The notes under the pieces: generated by a model
The model's input: only the letters and a program-made list of their open reading frames with translations
Databases searched by the model: none
Told to the model about the DNA's origin: nothing
Translations under genes and position numbers: made by a program
From: Gemmatimonadales bacterium
GTDB taxonomy: Bacteria > Gemmatimonadota > Gemmatimonadetes > Palauibacterales > Palauibacteraceae
Assembly: GCA_009838765.1 (NCBI GenBank)
Contig: VXQX01000004.1
Coordinates: 1-42,536, forward strand
Direction: 5' to 3'
Length of the DNA stretch: 42,536 bases
In this document: in pieces, positions 17,713 to 26,192 of the stretch
How the letters are laid out: each line of letters opens with the position of its first letter
Position numbering within the stretch: the stretch's first letter is position 1

Positions 17713-18759
17713 CTAGGCGGTAAGGACGACCCTCCCGACCACCCGGCCCGCCTCCAGGTCGCGCAGGCTCGCTTCGGCTTCATCCATGGGCCGCGTCGCG
17801 TAGGGGATCGGGTCGACGCGCCCGGCGCGGACGAGTTTCATCAGCTCCCCCATCTCGGCGAGGCTCCCGAGGTCGGACCCCTGGACGGCGAGGTCCTTGA
17901 GCACGAGCAGGGGGAGAGGAACGGAGAGCGAGCCCCCGAGCAGACCGACCACCACGAGGCCTCCGCTCTTGCCGGCCGTCCGGAAGCCGAGGGCGGCGGA
18001 CGCCGAAGAGCCGGCGAAGTCGACGACCGCGGCGCAGCCGCCGTTCGTGAGCTTCTTCAACTGCCGGGACGCGTCGTCCTCGCGGGCGTCCACGACGTGC
18101 GCGGCCCCCGCCCGCCGCGCCGCTTCGAGCTTCGCGTCGTCCACCTCGACCACGATGAGTTCGACGTCGAAGAGCGCCTTCGCGAGCTGGATGCCGGCGA
18201 ACCCGACGCCGCCGGCCCCGATGATGACGAGCTGGTCCTCGAGCCGGCGTTCCGCCTTGCGGAGCGCGCTGTAGGCGGTGAGGCCGGAGCAGGCGTACGT
18301 GCCGGCCAGTTCGGGCGCGACGTCTCCGAAGTCGAACAGATAGCGCGGGTGCGGGACGACGACGTGGTCCGCGAAGCCGCCGTCGAGGTGCGTGCCGAGG
18401 GCGCGCGGGCGGTGGCAGAGATGCTCCCGGTCGGCGTCGCAGAACTCACACGCGCTGCACCCGATCCACGGGAAGACGACGCGGCGCTCGCCGATGGAGA
18501 CTTCGTCGGCGTCGGGCCCGGCCGCAGCGACTTCACCGACGATCTCGTGGCCCAGCGTGAAGGGCAGTTCGCGCACGGCCCGGATGTCCAGCTTTCGGCC
18601 GTCGCCCATCTCGAAGTAGCCCTGCCACAGGTGCAGGTCGCTGTGGCAGAGGCCGCAGGCGTGAACGCGGACGAGCACCTCGGTGCCCATGGGTTCGGGG
18701 GTCGGCCGCTCCGCTGGTTCGAGTGGCCCGCCGTACTCGCGGAACTGGTAGCTCTTCAT
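17713..18759 (-). CDS. Zinc-dependent alcohol dehydrogenase
   Basis: Medium-chain dehydrogenase of 348 residues. The catalytic zinc ligands are in ACGLCHSDLH and GHEIVGEV, with the third in the PWIGCSAC region. The structural zinc loop has four Cys (GCSACEFCDADREHLC). The nucleotide fold is VIIGAGGVGFAGIQLAKA with an acidic residue at VVEVDD, suggesting NAD preference. It oxidises an alcohol or reduces an aldehyde. ATG at 18759 has GAGGAG 5 nt upstream. It lies 8 nt after the DegT aminotransferase and is probably cotranscribed with it. Confidence 0.92.
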   Translation of the reverse strand: MKSYQFREYGGPLEPAERPTPEPMGTEVLVRVHACGLCHSDLHLWQGYFEMGDGRKLDIRAVRELPFTLGHEIVGEVAAAGPDADEVSIGERRVVFPWIGCSACEFCDADREHLCHRPRALGTHLDGGFADHVVVPHPRYLFDFGDVAPELAGTYACSGLTAYSALRKAERRLEDQLVIIGAGGVGFAGIQLAKALFDVELIVVEVDDAKLEAARRAGAAHVVDAREDDASRQLKKLTNGGCAAVVDFAGSSASAALGFRTAGKSGGLVVVGLLGGSLSVPLPLLVLKDLAVQGSDLGSLAEMGELMKLVRAGRVDPIPYATRPMDEAEASLRDLEAGRVVGRVVLTA

Positions 18760-18767
18760 CGCTCTCC

Positions 18768-19922
18768 TCAGTGTCGCGTCAGAACCTTCGCGAACGCATC
18801 CACGACATCCTGCATCTGGGCAGCCCCCGCCAGCAGCACCTCGTGTTTGATCCAGATCGTCGTGCGGCACAGCTCCTCACATACGGGCAGCTCGCGGTGG
18901 AGCGGGGTGCCGTAGCCGGGCTGCGCGGGGATGCCCTCGGCCCGGAGCGCCTCGATCACCCGGTGTTTGTCGAGGCGTTTGTCGCGCGGGCCGGCCGCGA
19001 TCCGGGATTCATCGAGCCGGACCATGAAGATGTGGCAGCCGTGCGCGGTGATGCGCGGGTCCGGGTCCGGCGTTCGCAGGCCGTCGATCTCGGCGAGGCC
19101 CTTCGCGAGTGCGTCCATGGCCTGCCGGCGGATGGCCTGCTCGGCGGGGAGGCGTTCGAGTCCGGCGAGGAGCAGCGCCGCCTGGAACTCGATCATGCGG
19201 AGGTTGAGTCCGACCGCCGCGTGCTCGTGCGGCGAGCCGCCGGGCTCGCGGCCGCAATCGTGCCACGACCACGCCCGGCGGTACAGCCCCTCATCATCGG
19301 TGAGGACCATCCCGCCCTCTCCGGCGGTGAGGTTCTTGCTCGACTGGAAGCTGAACGCGCCCCCATCGCCCAGCGTGCCGACCGCGCGGCCCCGCCAACC
19401 GGCGAGCCACGCCTGCGCGGCATCCTCGACGACCCGGAGGCCGCGCCGCGCCGCGATCGCGTTCACGCGATCCATGTCCGCCGGGCGTCCGCCGATATGA
19501 ACGGGCAGGATCGCCGTCGTGCGCTCCGTGACCGCGTTGTCGATCCGCTCCGGATCCAGATTGTGCGTCCCGGGCTCCACGTCGGCAAACACGGGAACGG
19601 CGCCCAGCGACCGGATCGCGTGGGCCGTCGCCACGAAGCTGTACGGGCTCGTGACGACTTCGTCGCCGGGCTGCACCCCGGCGGCGACGAGGGCGGTCTG
19701 AAGCGCCATCGTGCCGTTGCAGCAGGCCACGGCGTACCGGGCACCGTGCAGCGCGGCGAAGCGGGCCTCGAGCTCCGGGACGGCCGCGCCGCCCAGCCCC
19801 CATCGGCCGGACTCCAGCACCTCGGTCAGGGCACGCCGCTCCGCCGCCCCGGAGCGTGGCCACGCGGGCCACGGCGCCGTGCGGACCGGAGTGCCGCCGT
19901 CGATCGCCAGCCGGCCCGTCAC
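18768..19922 (-). CDS. DegT/DnrJ/EryC1 family PLP aminotransferase
   Basis: PLP-dependent sugar-type aminotransferase of 384 residues. Family features are the substrate-side motif VACCNGTMALQTALVAAGVQ, the Asp-Ala-Ala-Gln cofactor motif in VVEDAAQAWLA, the Schiff-base Lys in SFQSSKNLTAGEGGM, and the C-terminal GYGTPLH. Members aminate nucleotide-linked ketosugars or related cyclitols. No other sugar biosynthesis genes are near, and the partner is an alcohol dehydrogenase, so a paired oxidation then transamination is possible but inferred. The start is GTG at 19922 with weak ribosome-binding sequence. Confidence 0.9.
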   Translation of the reverse strand: MTGRLAIDGGTPVRTAPWPAWPRSGAAERRALTEVLESGRWGLGGAAVPELEARFAALHGARYAVACCNGTMALQTALVAAGVQPGDEVVTSPYSFVATAHAIRSLGAVPVFADVEPGTHNLDPERIDNAVTERTTAILPVHIGGRPADMDRVNAIAARRGLRVVEDAAQAWLAGWRGRAVGTLGDGGAFSFQSSKNLTAGEGGMVLTDDEGLYRRAWSWHDCGREPGGSPHEHAAVGLNLRMIEFQAALLLAGLERLPAEQAIRRQAMDALAKGLAEIDGLRTPDPDPRITAHGCHIFMVRLDESRIAAGPRDKRLDKHRVIEALRAEGIPAQPGYGTPLHRELPVCEELCRTTIWIKHEVLLAGAAQMQDVVDAFAKVLTRH

Positions 19923-20006
19923 GCGCTGCTCGTTGCGTTTCGTGGCACCGCCGGTTGTGCGTCCGGGGGACGTTGGTGACCCGCGGATCCCAGTCCCTCT
20001 GAAGCG

Positions 20007-20043
20007 TTAAGCCAATTCAAAATTGAATTTTCAATTGGCTTAA
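20007..20043. repeat. 37-bp AT-rich near-perfect palindrome
   Basis: Outer arms TTAAGCCAATT (20007-20017) and AATTGGCTTAA (20033-20043) match over 11 bp. One mismatched pair follows, then inner arms AAAATT and AATTTT around a single central base. It stands in the 218-bp gap upstream of the aminotransferase and is far richer in A and T than anything nearby. There is no T-run, so it is not an obvious terminator; an operator, a recombination site or a mobile-element trace are possible. Confidence 0.75.
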
Positions 20044-20140
20044 GCCCATGCAGGGGCACCGACACGACCACCCTGCCCGTCGATCCGGTGAAGAACCATC
20101 GTGACATCTGCAGCTCGCGGCCCGGTCCGTGGCGCGCCGG

Positions 20141-23100
20141 CTAGGAGACGGCCCGCGGGCGGCTCCGGGTGATGACCGCCGGGACGCCCGAATCCCGCGC
20201 GAGCTGGTTGAACGCGTCGAGCATCTCGCCGAGCACCCGGACGAGCGCGGCCTCCTCCACCATCCACTCGGCCTCCAGATCGCCCCACCGCTCCAGCACG
20301 CCGGCCCGAGGGGGAAGATCCGAGCCGTCCACCTCGCCCATGAGCGCGGTCAACTGCATGTTCAGCAGCCCCTCGTAGGCGACCATGTCCTGCTGCGCCG
20401 CACGCCGCTTCTGGAACAGGCGGTCCTCCAGCACCGTGATCGAATCCGCGAGCGCGGCGCCCGCCGCCCCGAGCGCCTCCGCACCGGAGACGCCGGCGTC
20501 GGACGCCTGGCCAATGACCGCGTTCACCTGCGCGCGGACGTCGCGGATATCGTTCAGTCCGGCGTGGAGGTCGACGATCGCCCCGAACACGGACTCCAGG
20601 AAGCGTCCGTTGGCTGCGAAGTCGGTCGCCGAGGCGGGGATTCGCGGATCCCCGCGCACCTCGAACGATTGCGTCTGCGGCGGCGCGTCTCCTGCCGTCA
20701 GTCGGGCACCGTACGTCCCGGGCATCACGCGATACCCCGGCGCGTCCCCGAAGAAGGAGTAGGATTCCGCGACCCGCGGGCCGCTCTCCACGCGCAGGTC
20801 CCAGAACACCCGGTTGTGCCCGGGGGCGGCGGGCGCGCGGGAGTGGCGGACCCCCGAGGCCATCATCGCCGTGTCCGTCGTGAAGGTGCGGATCACCTCG
20901 CCCTCCGCGTCGAGGATCTCCAGCACGATGGAGACGCCCTCCGACGCCGCGGATTCCGCAGACGCCTCCGAACCGTCCTCCGGCGCCTCCGCTCCCGGTG
21001 CTGCGGCGATCACATAGTCGATCGCGACGCCCGGCGGCTTGTTCTGCCCCGTGGTCGTCGGACCGACCGGACCCCCGAGCCCCTGACTCACGCGGTACGC
21101 CGTGGCGGGCGCGTAGAGATGGTGGGCGCCCGCGGCCTCGGCGGACACGGCGTCGGCCCGCTGGCGCAGCGGCGAAAGATCGTCGAGCACCCAGAAGCCG
21201 CGCCCCTGCGTCGCCACGGCGAGATCCCCCGCCTGCACCTGCAGGTCCGTGATCTGCGTGAGGGGCATGTTCAGGTCCAGGCTCCGCCACGAGGCGCCGT
21301 CATCGAAACTCACGTACATCCCGAGTTCGGTCCCGGCGTAGAGCAGCCCCCGGCGCCCGGGATCCTCGCGCACGACCCGGGCCCACGCGTCGGGCCGATC
21401 GGCTCCGATCCCGGCGTCGATGCGCTCCCAGCTCTCGCCGTAATCCACGGTCTTGTAGATATACGGCGCGAAGTCGTCGAACTTGTAGCGGGCGAGCGTG
21501 ATGTAGGCGCCTCCCGGCTCGTGCGCCGACGGGTCGAGGGAATTCACCATCCCCTCGGGCATCCCGTCCGGCGTGACGTCCGTCCACGTCTCCCCGTTGT
21601 CGCGCGTGAGGTGGACGAGGCCGTCGTCCGCTCCCACCCAGATCGTCCCGGCCTCCAGCGGCGATTCGGCCATCGTCATGATCGTGTTGTAGACCTCGCC
21701 GCCCGCCGCCTCGTTTGTGAACGGTCCGCCCGCCGCGACGTGCTTCTCCGGCTCGTTCCGGGTGAGATCGGGCGAGATCTCCTCCCACGTCACCCCGCGG
21801 TCGCGCGACCTCAGCAGGTGCTGCGCTCCGTGGTAGATCACCTCGGGATCGTGCGGAGACACGACGACCGGCCCGTTCCAGTTCCAGCGGTAGCGCATGT
21901 CCTCCGCGTCCATACCGAGCTGGAACTGCGGGTACGCCTGCACGCTGCGCGCGGAGCCGAGTTCCGTGTCCAGCTCCGTGATGATCCCCTGGATCGACGT
22001 GGCGTACAGGTAGCGCGGGTTGTCGGGATCGAAGGCGACCCAGGCCGATTCCCCGCCCCCCGCGTCGATCCAGTCCTTCCAGCCGAGGCCGCCGGCGTGC
22101 GTCGCCCAGCCCAGCATGCCCACGCTCGTGTTGTCCTGCTGGCCGCCGTACATCCGGTACGGGAACTGGTTGTCCACCGCGAGCCGGTAGATCTGCGCCG
22201 TGGGTTGGTTCTCCTGCGTGGACCAGGTCTCGCCCCCGTTGAAGGTGACCGTCCCTCCGCCGTCGTTGGCCGAGAGCATGACCTCGCTGTCGAACGGGTT
22301 GATCCACAGGTCGTGGTGGTCGACGTGCGGCGTCTGGATTGTCTCCCAGGTCCGCCCGCCGTCGATCGACTTGAGGAAGGGCGAGTTCATCACGTAGACG
22401 GTCTCGCGGTCCAGCGGGTCCGCGTAGATCTCGATGTAGTACCAGGCGCGCCCGCGAAGCTGCCGCTCCGAACTCGTCAGCGTCCAGCTCTTCCCTCCGT
22501 CATCGGAGCGGTAGACGCCGTCCACGTCCTCGTCCGCCTCGATCAGCGCCCACACGCGGTCGGGGTCGGCCGGAGTCACGTCGATCGCCGTCTTCCCCAT
22601 GAGATCGGGCAGGCCCGCATTGATCTCCTCCCACGTGTCTCCGCCGTCCGTCGACTTCCAGAAGCCGGAACCGGGACCGCCGCTCCGGATGTACCACGGC
22701 TCGCGGTCGTGGTCCCACATGGAGGCGTAGAGGATGCGCGGGTTCGTGCGGTCCATCGCGAGGTCCGAGGCGCCCGTGTTCTCGTCCACGTAGAGGACGA
22801 GTTCCCAGCTCTCTCCTCCGTCCGCCGAGCGATAGATCCCCCGCTCCGGCGAGGGCGCGAAGGGCGACCCCTGGGCGGCCACGTAGACGAGATCCGGATC
22901 TTCGGGATGCACCCGGATGCGGGAGATGACGCGGGTGGGGGCGAGGCCCATGTGCGTCCAGGTGCGGCCCGCGTCCGTCGACCGGTAGACGCCGTCCCCG
23001 TGCGAGGTCGTGACGCCGCGGATCGAGTGCTCGCCCATCCCGGCGTACACGACGTTCGGATCCGACTCGGAGACGGCCACGGCACCGACGGAGGAAGTCG

Positions 23101-23527
23101 CGACGAACCCGTCCGTTACGGGATTCCAGCTGATCCCGGCATCGGACGTCTTCCACACGCCGCCGCCCGCCGTCCCCATGTAGTACGTGAGACGGTCGTC
23201 GGGCACCCCGGCGGCGGCCACGGCCCGCCCGCCGCGGAACGGCCCCACGTTGCGCCAACGCATCGACTGGTAGAGCGCGGTCTGGTCGTCGGCGCCGCTC
23301 TCCTGCGCGAGGAAGCCCGCCGCCTGTGCCTGAACGAGAACCGTCGAGTGCGGCGGAGTCGCCCCGGACCCGCCCGGGACGGCGGCGCGCACGCCATCCG
23401 GGAGGCTTGCCGCCGCGAGCGCGAGGATCAGCGCCGGGAGCGGGGCCGGTGAGGCCGGACACCGCGACGGCGTGCGGCGCGGGGACAAGGGCATTGCAAT
23501 CGATGGGATCCACTTGATTGACACCAT
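20141..23527 (-). CDS. Secreted sortilin/BNR-repeat (VPS10-like) protein
   Basis: Large exported beta-propeller protein of 1128 residues. The N-terminus has a signal-like stretch (LPALILALAAASLP). Many Asp-box/BNR repeats follow between residues about 120 and 780, of the form S-x-D-x-G-x-T-W: KTSDAGISW, RSTDAGRTW, RSADGGESW, KSTDGGDTW, RSDDGGKSW, KSIDGGRTW. A unique region and a C-terminal helical part (DRLFQKRRAAQQDMV; GEMLDAFNQLARD) follow. The fold is that of sortilin or sialidase propellers; the sialidase catalytic set is not evident. Such proteins are abundant in Gemmatimonadota and Acidobacteriota and are of unknown function, probably peptide or glycan binding. ATG at 23527 has AGGAGG 8 nt upstream. 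Confidence 0.9.
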   Translation of the reverse strand: MVSIKWIPSIAMPLSPRRTPSRCPASPAPLPALILALAAASLPDGVRAAVPGGSGATPPHSTVLVQAQAAGFLAQESGADDQTALYQSMRWRNVGPFRGGRAVAAAGVPDDRLTYYMGTAGGGVWKTSDAGISWNPVTDGFVATSSVGAVAVSESDPNVVYAGMGEHSIRGVTTSHGDGVYRSTDAGRTWTHMGLAPTRVISRIRVHPEDPDLVYVAAQGSPFAPSPERGIYRSADGGESWELVLYVDENTGASDLAMDRTNPRILYASMWDHDREPWYIRSGGPGSGFWKSTDGGDTWEEINAGLPDLMGKTAIDVTPADPDRVWALIEADEDVDGVYRSDDGGKSWTLTSSERQLRGRAWYYIEIYADPLDRETVYVMNSPFLKSIDGGRTWETIQTPHVDHHDLWINPFDSEVMLSANDGGGTVTFNGGETWSTQENQPTAQIYRLAVDNQFPYRMYGGQQDNTSVGMLGWATHAGGLGWKDWIDAGGGESAWVAFDPDNPRYLYATSIQGIITELDTELGSARSVQAYPQFQLGMDAEDMRYRWNWNGPVVVSPHDPEVIYHGAQHLLRSRDRGVTWEEISPDLTRNEPEKHVAAGGPFTNEAAGGEVYNTIMTMAESPLEAGTIWVGADDGLVHLTRDNGETWTDVTPDGMPEGMVNSLDPSAHEPGGAYITLARYKFDDFAPYIYKTVDYGESWERIDAGIGADRPDAWARVVREDPGRRGLLYAGTELGMYVSFDDGASWRSLDLNMPLTQITDLQVQAGDLAVATQGRGFWVLDDLSPLRQRADAVSAEAAGAHHLYAPATAYRVSQGLGGPVGPTTTGQNKPPGVAIDYVIAAAPGAEAPEDGSEASAESAASEGVSIVLEILDAEGEVIRTFTTDTAMMASGVRHSRAPAAPGHNRVFWDLRVESGPRVAESYSFFGDAPGYRVMPGTYGARLTAGDAPPQTQSFEVRGDPRIPASATDFAANGRFLESVFGAIVDLHAGLNDIRDVRAQVNAVIGQASDAGVSGAEALGAAGAALADSITVLEDRLFQKRRAAQQDMVAYEGLLNMQLTALMGEVDGSDLPPRAGVLERWGDLEAEWMVEEAALVRVLGEMLDAFNQLARDSGVPAVITRSRPRAVS

Positions 23528-23665
23528 GACGCGAACCTCCTCGGCGGCGACCGAACCCGGCGAACGGCCGAACCTCGCCGGCGCAGGAACGTTTGGATTG
23601 TTTCGGCGGTATGGAACCGATCGAGCCGGAGGTTTCGGCGCAACGATGGTCCACGCAACTTTTTT
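23528..23665. other. Intergenic region, no gene seen
   Basis: Divergent leader region between the sortilin-like gene and the small open frame at 23666. It holds the ribosome-binding site of the former (AGGAGG) and an A/T-rich run near 23655-23670. No clear promoter was recognised. Confidence 0.4.
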
Positions 23666-23812
23666 ATGCAGCCACAGTCAATTGATTGGCATCTGTGGGA
23701 CAACCCGGCCGTGACCGGGGACGAGGTGGATGGCTCCCCCAAGGTCGGCTACGCTACGCTGGTGACGGTCGCGGGCGAGAGCATCCTGATCGGATCGGGC
23801 TTCTACAGCTAG
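23666..23812 (+). pseudogene. C-terminal gene remnant or 48-residue peptide
   Basis: ATG at 23666 opens a 48-residue frame: MQPQSIDWHLWDNPAVTGDE, then a strand-like end (YATLVTVAGESILIGSGFYS). The composition looks like the end of a larger globular exported domain, with proper GC-rich third positions, but no ribosome-binding site precedes the ATG and the left part ends in an A/T-rich run. It may be the surviving C-terminus of a gene lost by deletion. I do not recognise the family. Confidence 0.35.
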
Positions 23813-23900
23813 CGGCCCGTGGCAAGACCCGCGTCAGCGCCCCCCGGCGGTCCCCGGGCTGCCGGGGGGGGCGCCGCCCGCCCCCTGATGCGGAGGTCCC

Positions 23901-24746
23901 ATGCGCGTGCTGCTGAAGCGTTTCGCCGGGCGTTTCGCCCTCACCATGTCGCTGGTCGTGCTGGAGGCGGTCGGCTGGATCCTGTTCCCGCTCTTCATCG
24001 GGCGGGCCATCGACAGTGTGCTCGCGGACTCGACGCGCGGCCTCTACGAATTCGGCGCGCTCGGCATCGCGACCATGCTCATCGCCATCGTCCGGCGCCT
24101 CGTCGACAGTCGCGCGTACGCGAGGATCTACGTGGGCCTGGGCGAGGAGATGGTCGGTGCCGATGAGGAGAGCGATACGTCGATCCGAACCGCGCGTCTC
24201 GGCATGCTCCGGGAGGTCGTCGAGTTCTTCGAGAACTCCCTGCCCGCGCTCGTCAACAGCCTGATCGGGCTCGGCGGCACCGTGCTGATCCTGTGGCTGC
24301 TCAACGTCCCCGTCTTTCTCGGGTGCCTCCTGGTCGCCGTCGCCACGGTGACGCTCTACGCCCTCACCGGACGGCTGACGACCCGCTACAACGAGGGGTT
24401 CAACGACCAGTACGAGCGGCAGGTCGACGCCGTGCACAGCGGCAATCCCCGGCGGCTGGGCGAGCACCTGCGCGCCATGATGCGCTGGAACATCCGGCTC
24501 TCCGACCTCGAGGCCGGCACCTTCGGCCTGAACTGGGTGTTCATGACCGGCCTCCTGGTCTTCGCGGTGGCCTCGGCGGCGGAACAGACGCTCGAGTATG
24601 GAGCGGTGTTCGCCATCGTCATGTACGTGTTCCAGTTCGTGGAGTCGATGCTGGGGATCCCGCTCTACTACCAGCAGTGGCTCCGCCTTCGTGAAATCTC
24701 GGGCCGGCTGGCCGGGGTCGGCGTCGAAGCGGGCGCCGCCGCCTAG
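23901..24746 (+). CDS. Stand-alone ABC transporter six-helix transmembrane protein
   Basis: Membrane protein of 281 residues with hydrophobic segments near residues 11-33, 48-64, 114-133, 136-157, 212-232 and 236-256. This is the order of an ABC exporter transmembrane domain (ABC_membrane_3-like family, normally about 240 residues). The intracellular loop YARIYVGLGEEMVGADEESDTSIRTARL is where coupling helices lie. No nucleotide-binding domain follows, and none is encoded beside it; the next gene is convergent. Either a separate ATPase serves it or it works without ATP. Function unknown. Confidence 0.75.
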   Translation: MRVLLKRFAGRFALTMSLVVLEAVGWILFPLFIGRAIDSVLADSTRGLYEFGALGIATMLIAIVRRLVDSRAYARIYVGLGEEMVGADEESDTSIRTARLGMLREVVEFFENSLPALVNSLIGLGGTVLILWLLNVPVFLGCLLVAVATVTLYALTGRLTTRYNEGFNDQYERQVDAVHSGNPRRLGEHLRAMMRWNIRLSDLEAGTFGLNWVFMTGLLVFAVASAAEQTLEYGAVFAIVMYVFQFVESMLGIPLYYQQWLRLREISGRLAGVGVEAGAAA

Positions 24747-24755
24747 ACGGGAAAC

Positions 24756-26192
24756 TCAGTCGCGGCGGATGGCCTGGCCGGGGAGGGCGTCTTCGATGAG
24801 TTCGGCGTCGCGGACGACGAACGTGCCGCTGACGATGACGTGCTCGATCCCGCCGGACGGCTGCGTGGGCGCCTCGAAGGTCGCGTTGTCGATGACCGTG
24901 GCGGGGTCGAAGACCGTGATGTCGGCGTCCGCCCCGACCCGGATCCGGCCCTTGTCCGCCATCTGCGGCACGTAACCCTCGAGCCTCTGCGCCGGCATCA
25001 GGGTCATCTTCCGGATCGCATCCATGAGCGTGAGGAGGCCTTCCTCGCGCACGTAGCGGCCGAGAACGCGAGCGAAGGTGCCGGCCCCGCGCGGGTGGCC
25101 GTTGCCATCCAGGAACGGGACGCCGTCGCTCGCCACCATCACGAGGGGGTGGGCGAGGGCGAGTTCGAACATCTCCTGCGGGATGATGTGCGCGATGATC
25201 CGGCCGCCCGTCTCGCGCCGCTCGTCGAACGTCTCCTCCGTGAGGCGCTCGCCGGTCGCATCCCATTCGATGTCGCTGTAATCGGACCCGAACCGCTCGC
25301 GCCAGCCGGGGTCGAAGATCGCGGCCCGGATGTCGGTGGAGGCGGCCGTGTAGGGATAGACCTCCGTCGTCACGTCCAATCCCCGCTCCTGCGCTCCCTC
25401 GATCATGCTCAGGAGCGTCGGCACCTGCGCGAGGCCGCTCGATCCGATGTGGACGATGTGCACGCCCGCGCCGGTCGACGCCGCGTTCGCGATCATCTCG
25501 TGTACGGCCTCGATCGAGCTTCCCGGTTCGACCATCCCGGCGTAGCGGATGTGGACAAAGTTCGTCACGCCTTCTTCCGCCGCGAGCTGGAACATCCGGT
25601 GGATCTCCTCGCGCCGGGCCCCGGGCGTGTACTGGATGCCGTAGCCGATCCCGAGCGCGCCGCGTCCCAGTTCTTCGCGCAGCCGGTTCTCCATCACCGC
25701 GACCTGCTCGAGACCGGCCGCCAGCCGGACCGCTTCCTCCTGCCCGCCGAGGGCGAGTCGGCGGGCCGCCCCATGCGAGGCCGTAGCGCCGTAGTGGATG
25801 ACTGCCTGTCCCTCGCGTCGCGCGTACCACTCCTCGACATCTCCGGTGCCGCTCTCCAGCTCGAGCGCGGTCGTGACCCCGTCCCGTGCCTGAAGCCGGC
25901 TCGAGTAGCGATTCTGGCCGTGGGCGTGGAGGTCGATGAACCCCGGCGCCACGACGAGACCGGACACGTCGACCATCGTGTCGCCGTCCAGCGGAGACTC
26001 GGAAATCGCGGCGATCGTCCCGTCGCGGATCCCGACGTGGCGCACCGCGTCGAGACCGGATTCCGGATCCATCACGCGACCGCCGGAGAGCACGAGGTCG
26101 TAGCTCTGGGCCGCCGCCCCGACGCCTGTCGAGACCAGCGCGGCGGCAACGGCGATCAGCGTTCCGAATCTGATGGCGAGGATCTGTTTCAT
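24756..26192 (-). CDS. Exported N-acyl-D-amino-acid deacylase-like amidohydrolase
   Basis: Exported metal-dependent hydrolase of 478 residues with a signal peptide (TLIAVAAALVSTGVGAAAQ). The fold shows LVLSGGRVMDPESGLD, the metal pair in APGFIDLHAHGQN, a Glu-rich LELESGTGDVEEW, His in NFVHIRYAG and VHIVHIGSSG, Asp in VMVASDGVPF, and the closing segment GADADITVFDP. This order matches D-aminoacylase/dihydroorotase-like proteins that release acyl groups from D-amino acids. The ATG at 26192 overlaps the upstream stop (ATGA). With a DUF819 permease and proC in one operon, a role in scavenging acylated D-amino acids or peptides is plausible. Confidence 0.85.
   Translation of the reverse strand: MKQILAIRFGTLIAVAAALVSTGVGAAAQSYDLVLSGGRVMDPESGLDAVRHVGIRDGTIAAISESPLDGDTMVDVSGLVVAPGFIDLHAHGQNRYSSRLQARDGVTTALELESGTGDVEEWYARREGQAVIHYGATASHGAARRLALGGQEEAVRLAAGLEQVAVMENRLREELGRGALGIGYGIQYTPGARREEIHRMFQLAAEEGVTNFVHIRYAGMVEPGSSIEAVHEMIANAASTGAGVHIVHIGSSGLAQVPTLLSMIEGAQERGLDVTTEVYPYTAASTDIRAAIFDPGWRERFGSDYSDIEWDATGERLTEETFDERRETGGRIIAHIIPQEMFELALAHPLVMVASDGVPFLDGNGHPRGAGTFARVLGRYVREEGLLTLMDAIRKMTLMPAQRLEGYVPQMADKGRIRVGADADITVFDPATVIDNATFEAPTQPSGGIEHVIVSGTFVVRDAELIEDALPGQAIRRD

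Noticed and set aside
20129-23452. Long plus-strand open frame of over 1100 codons opposite the sortilin-like gene
   Set aside because: Arg- and Gly-rich shadow of a high-GC gene; no domains, and the minus strand has clear BNR repeats and a ribosome-binding site.
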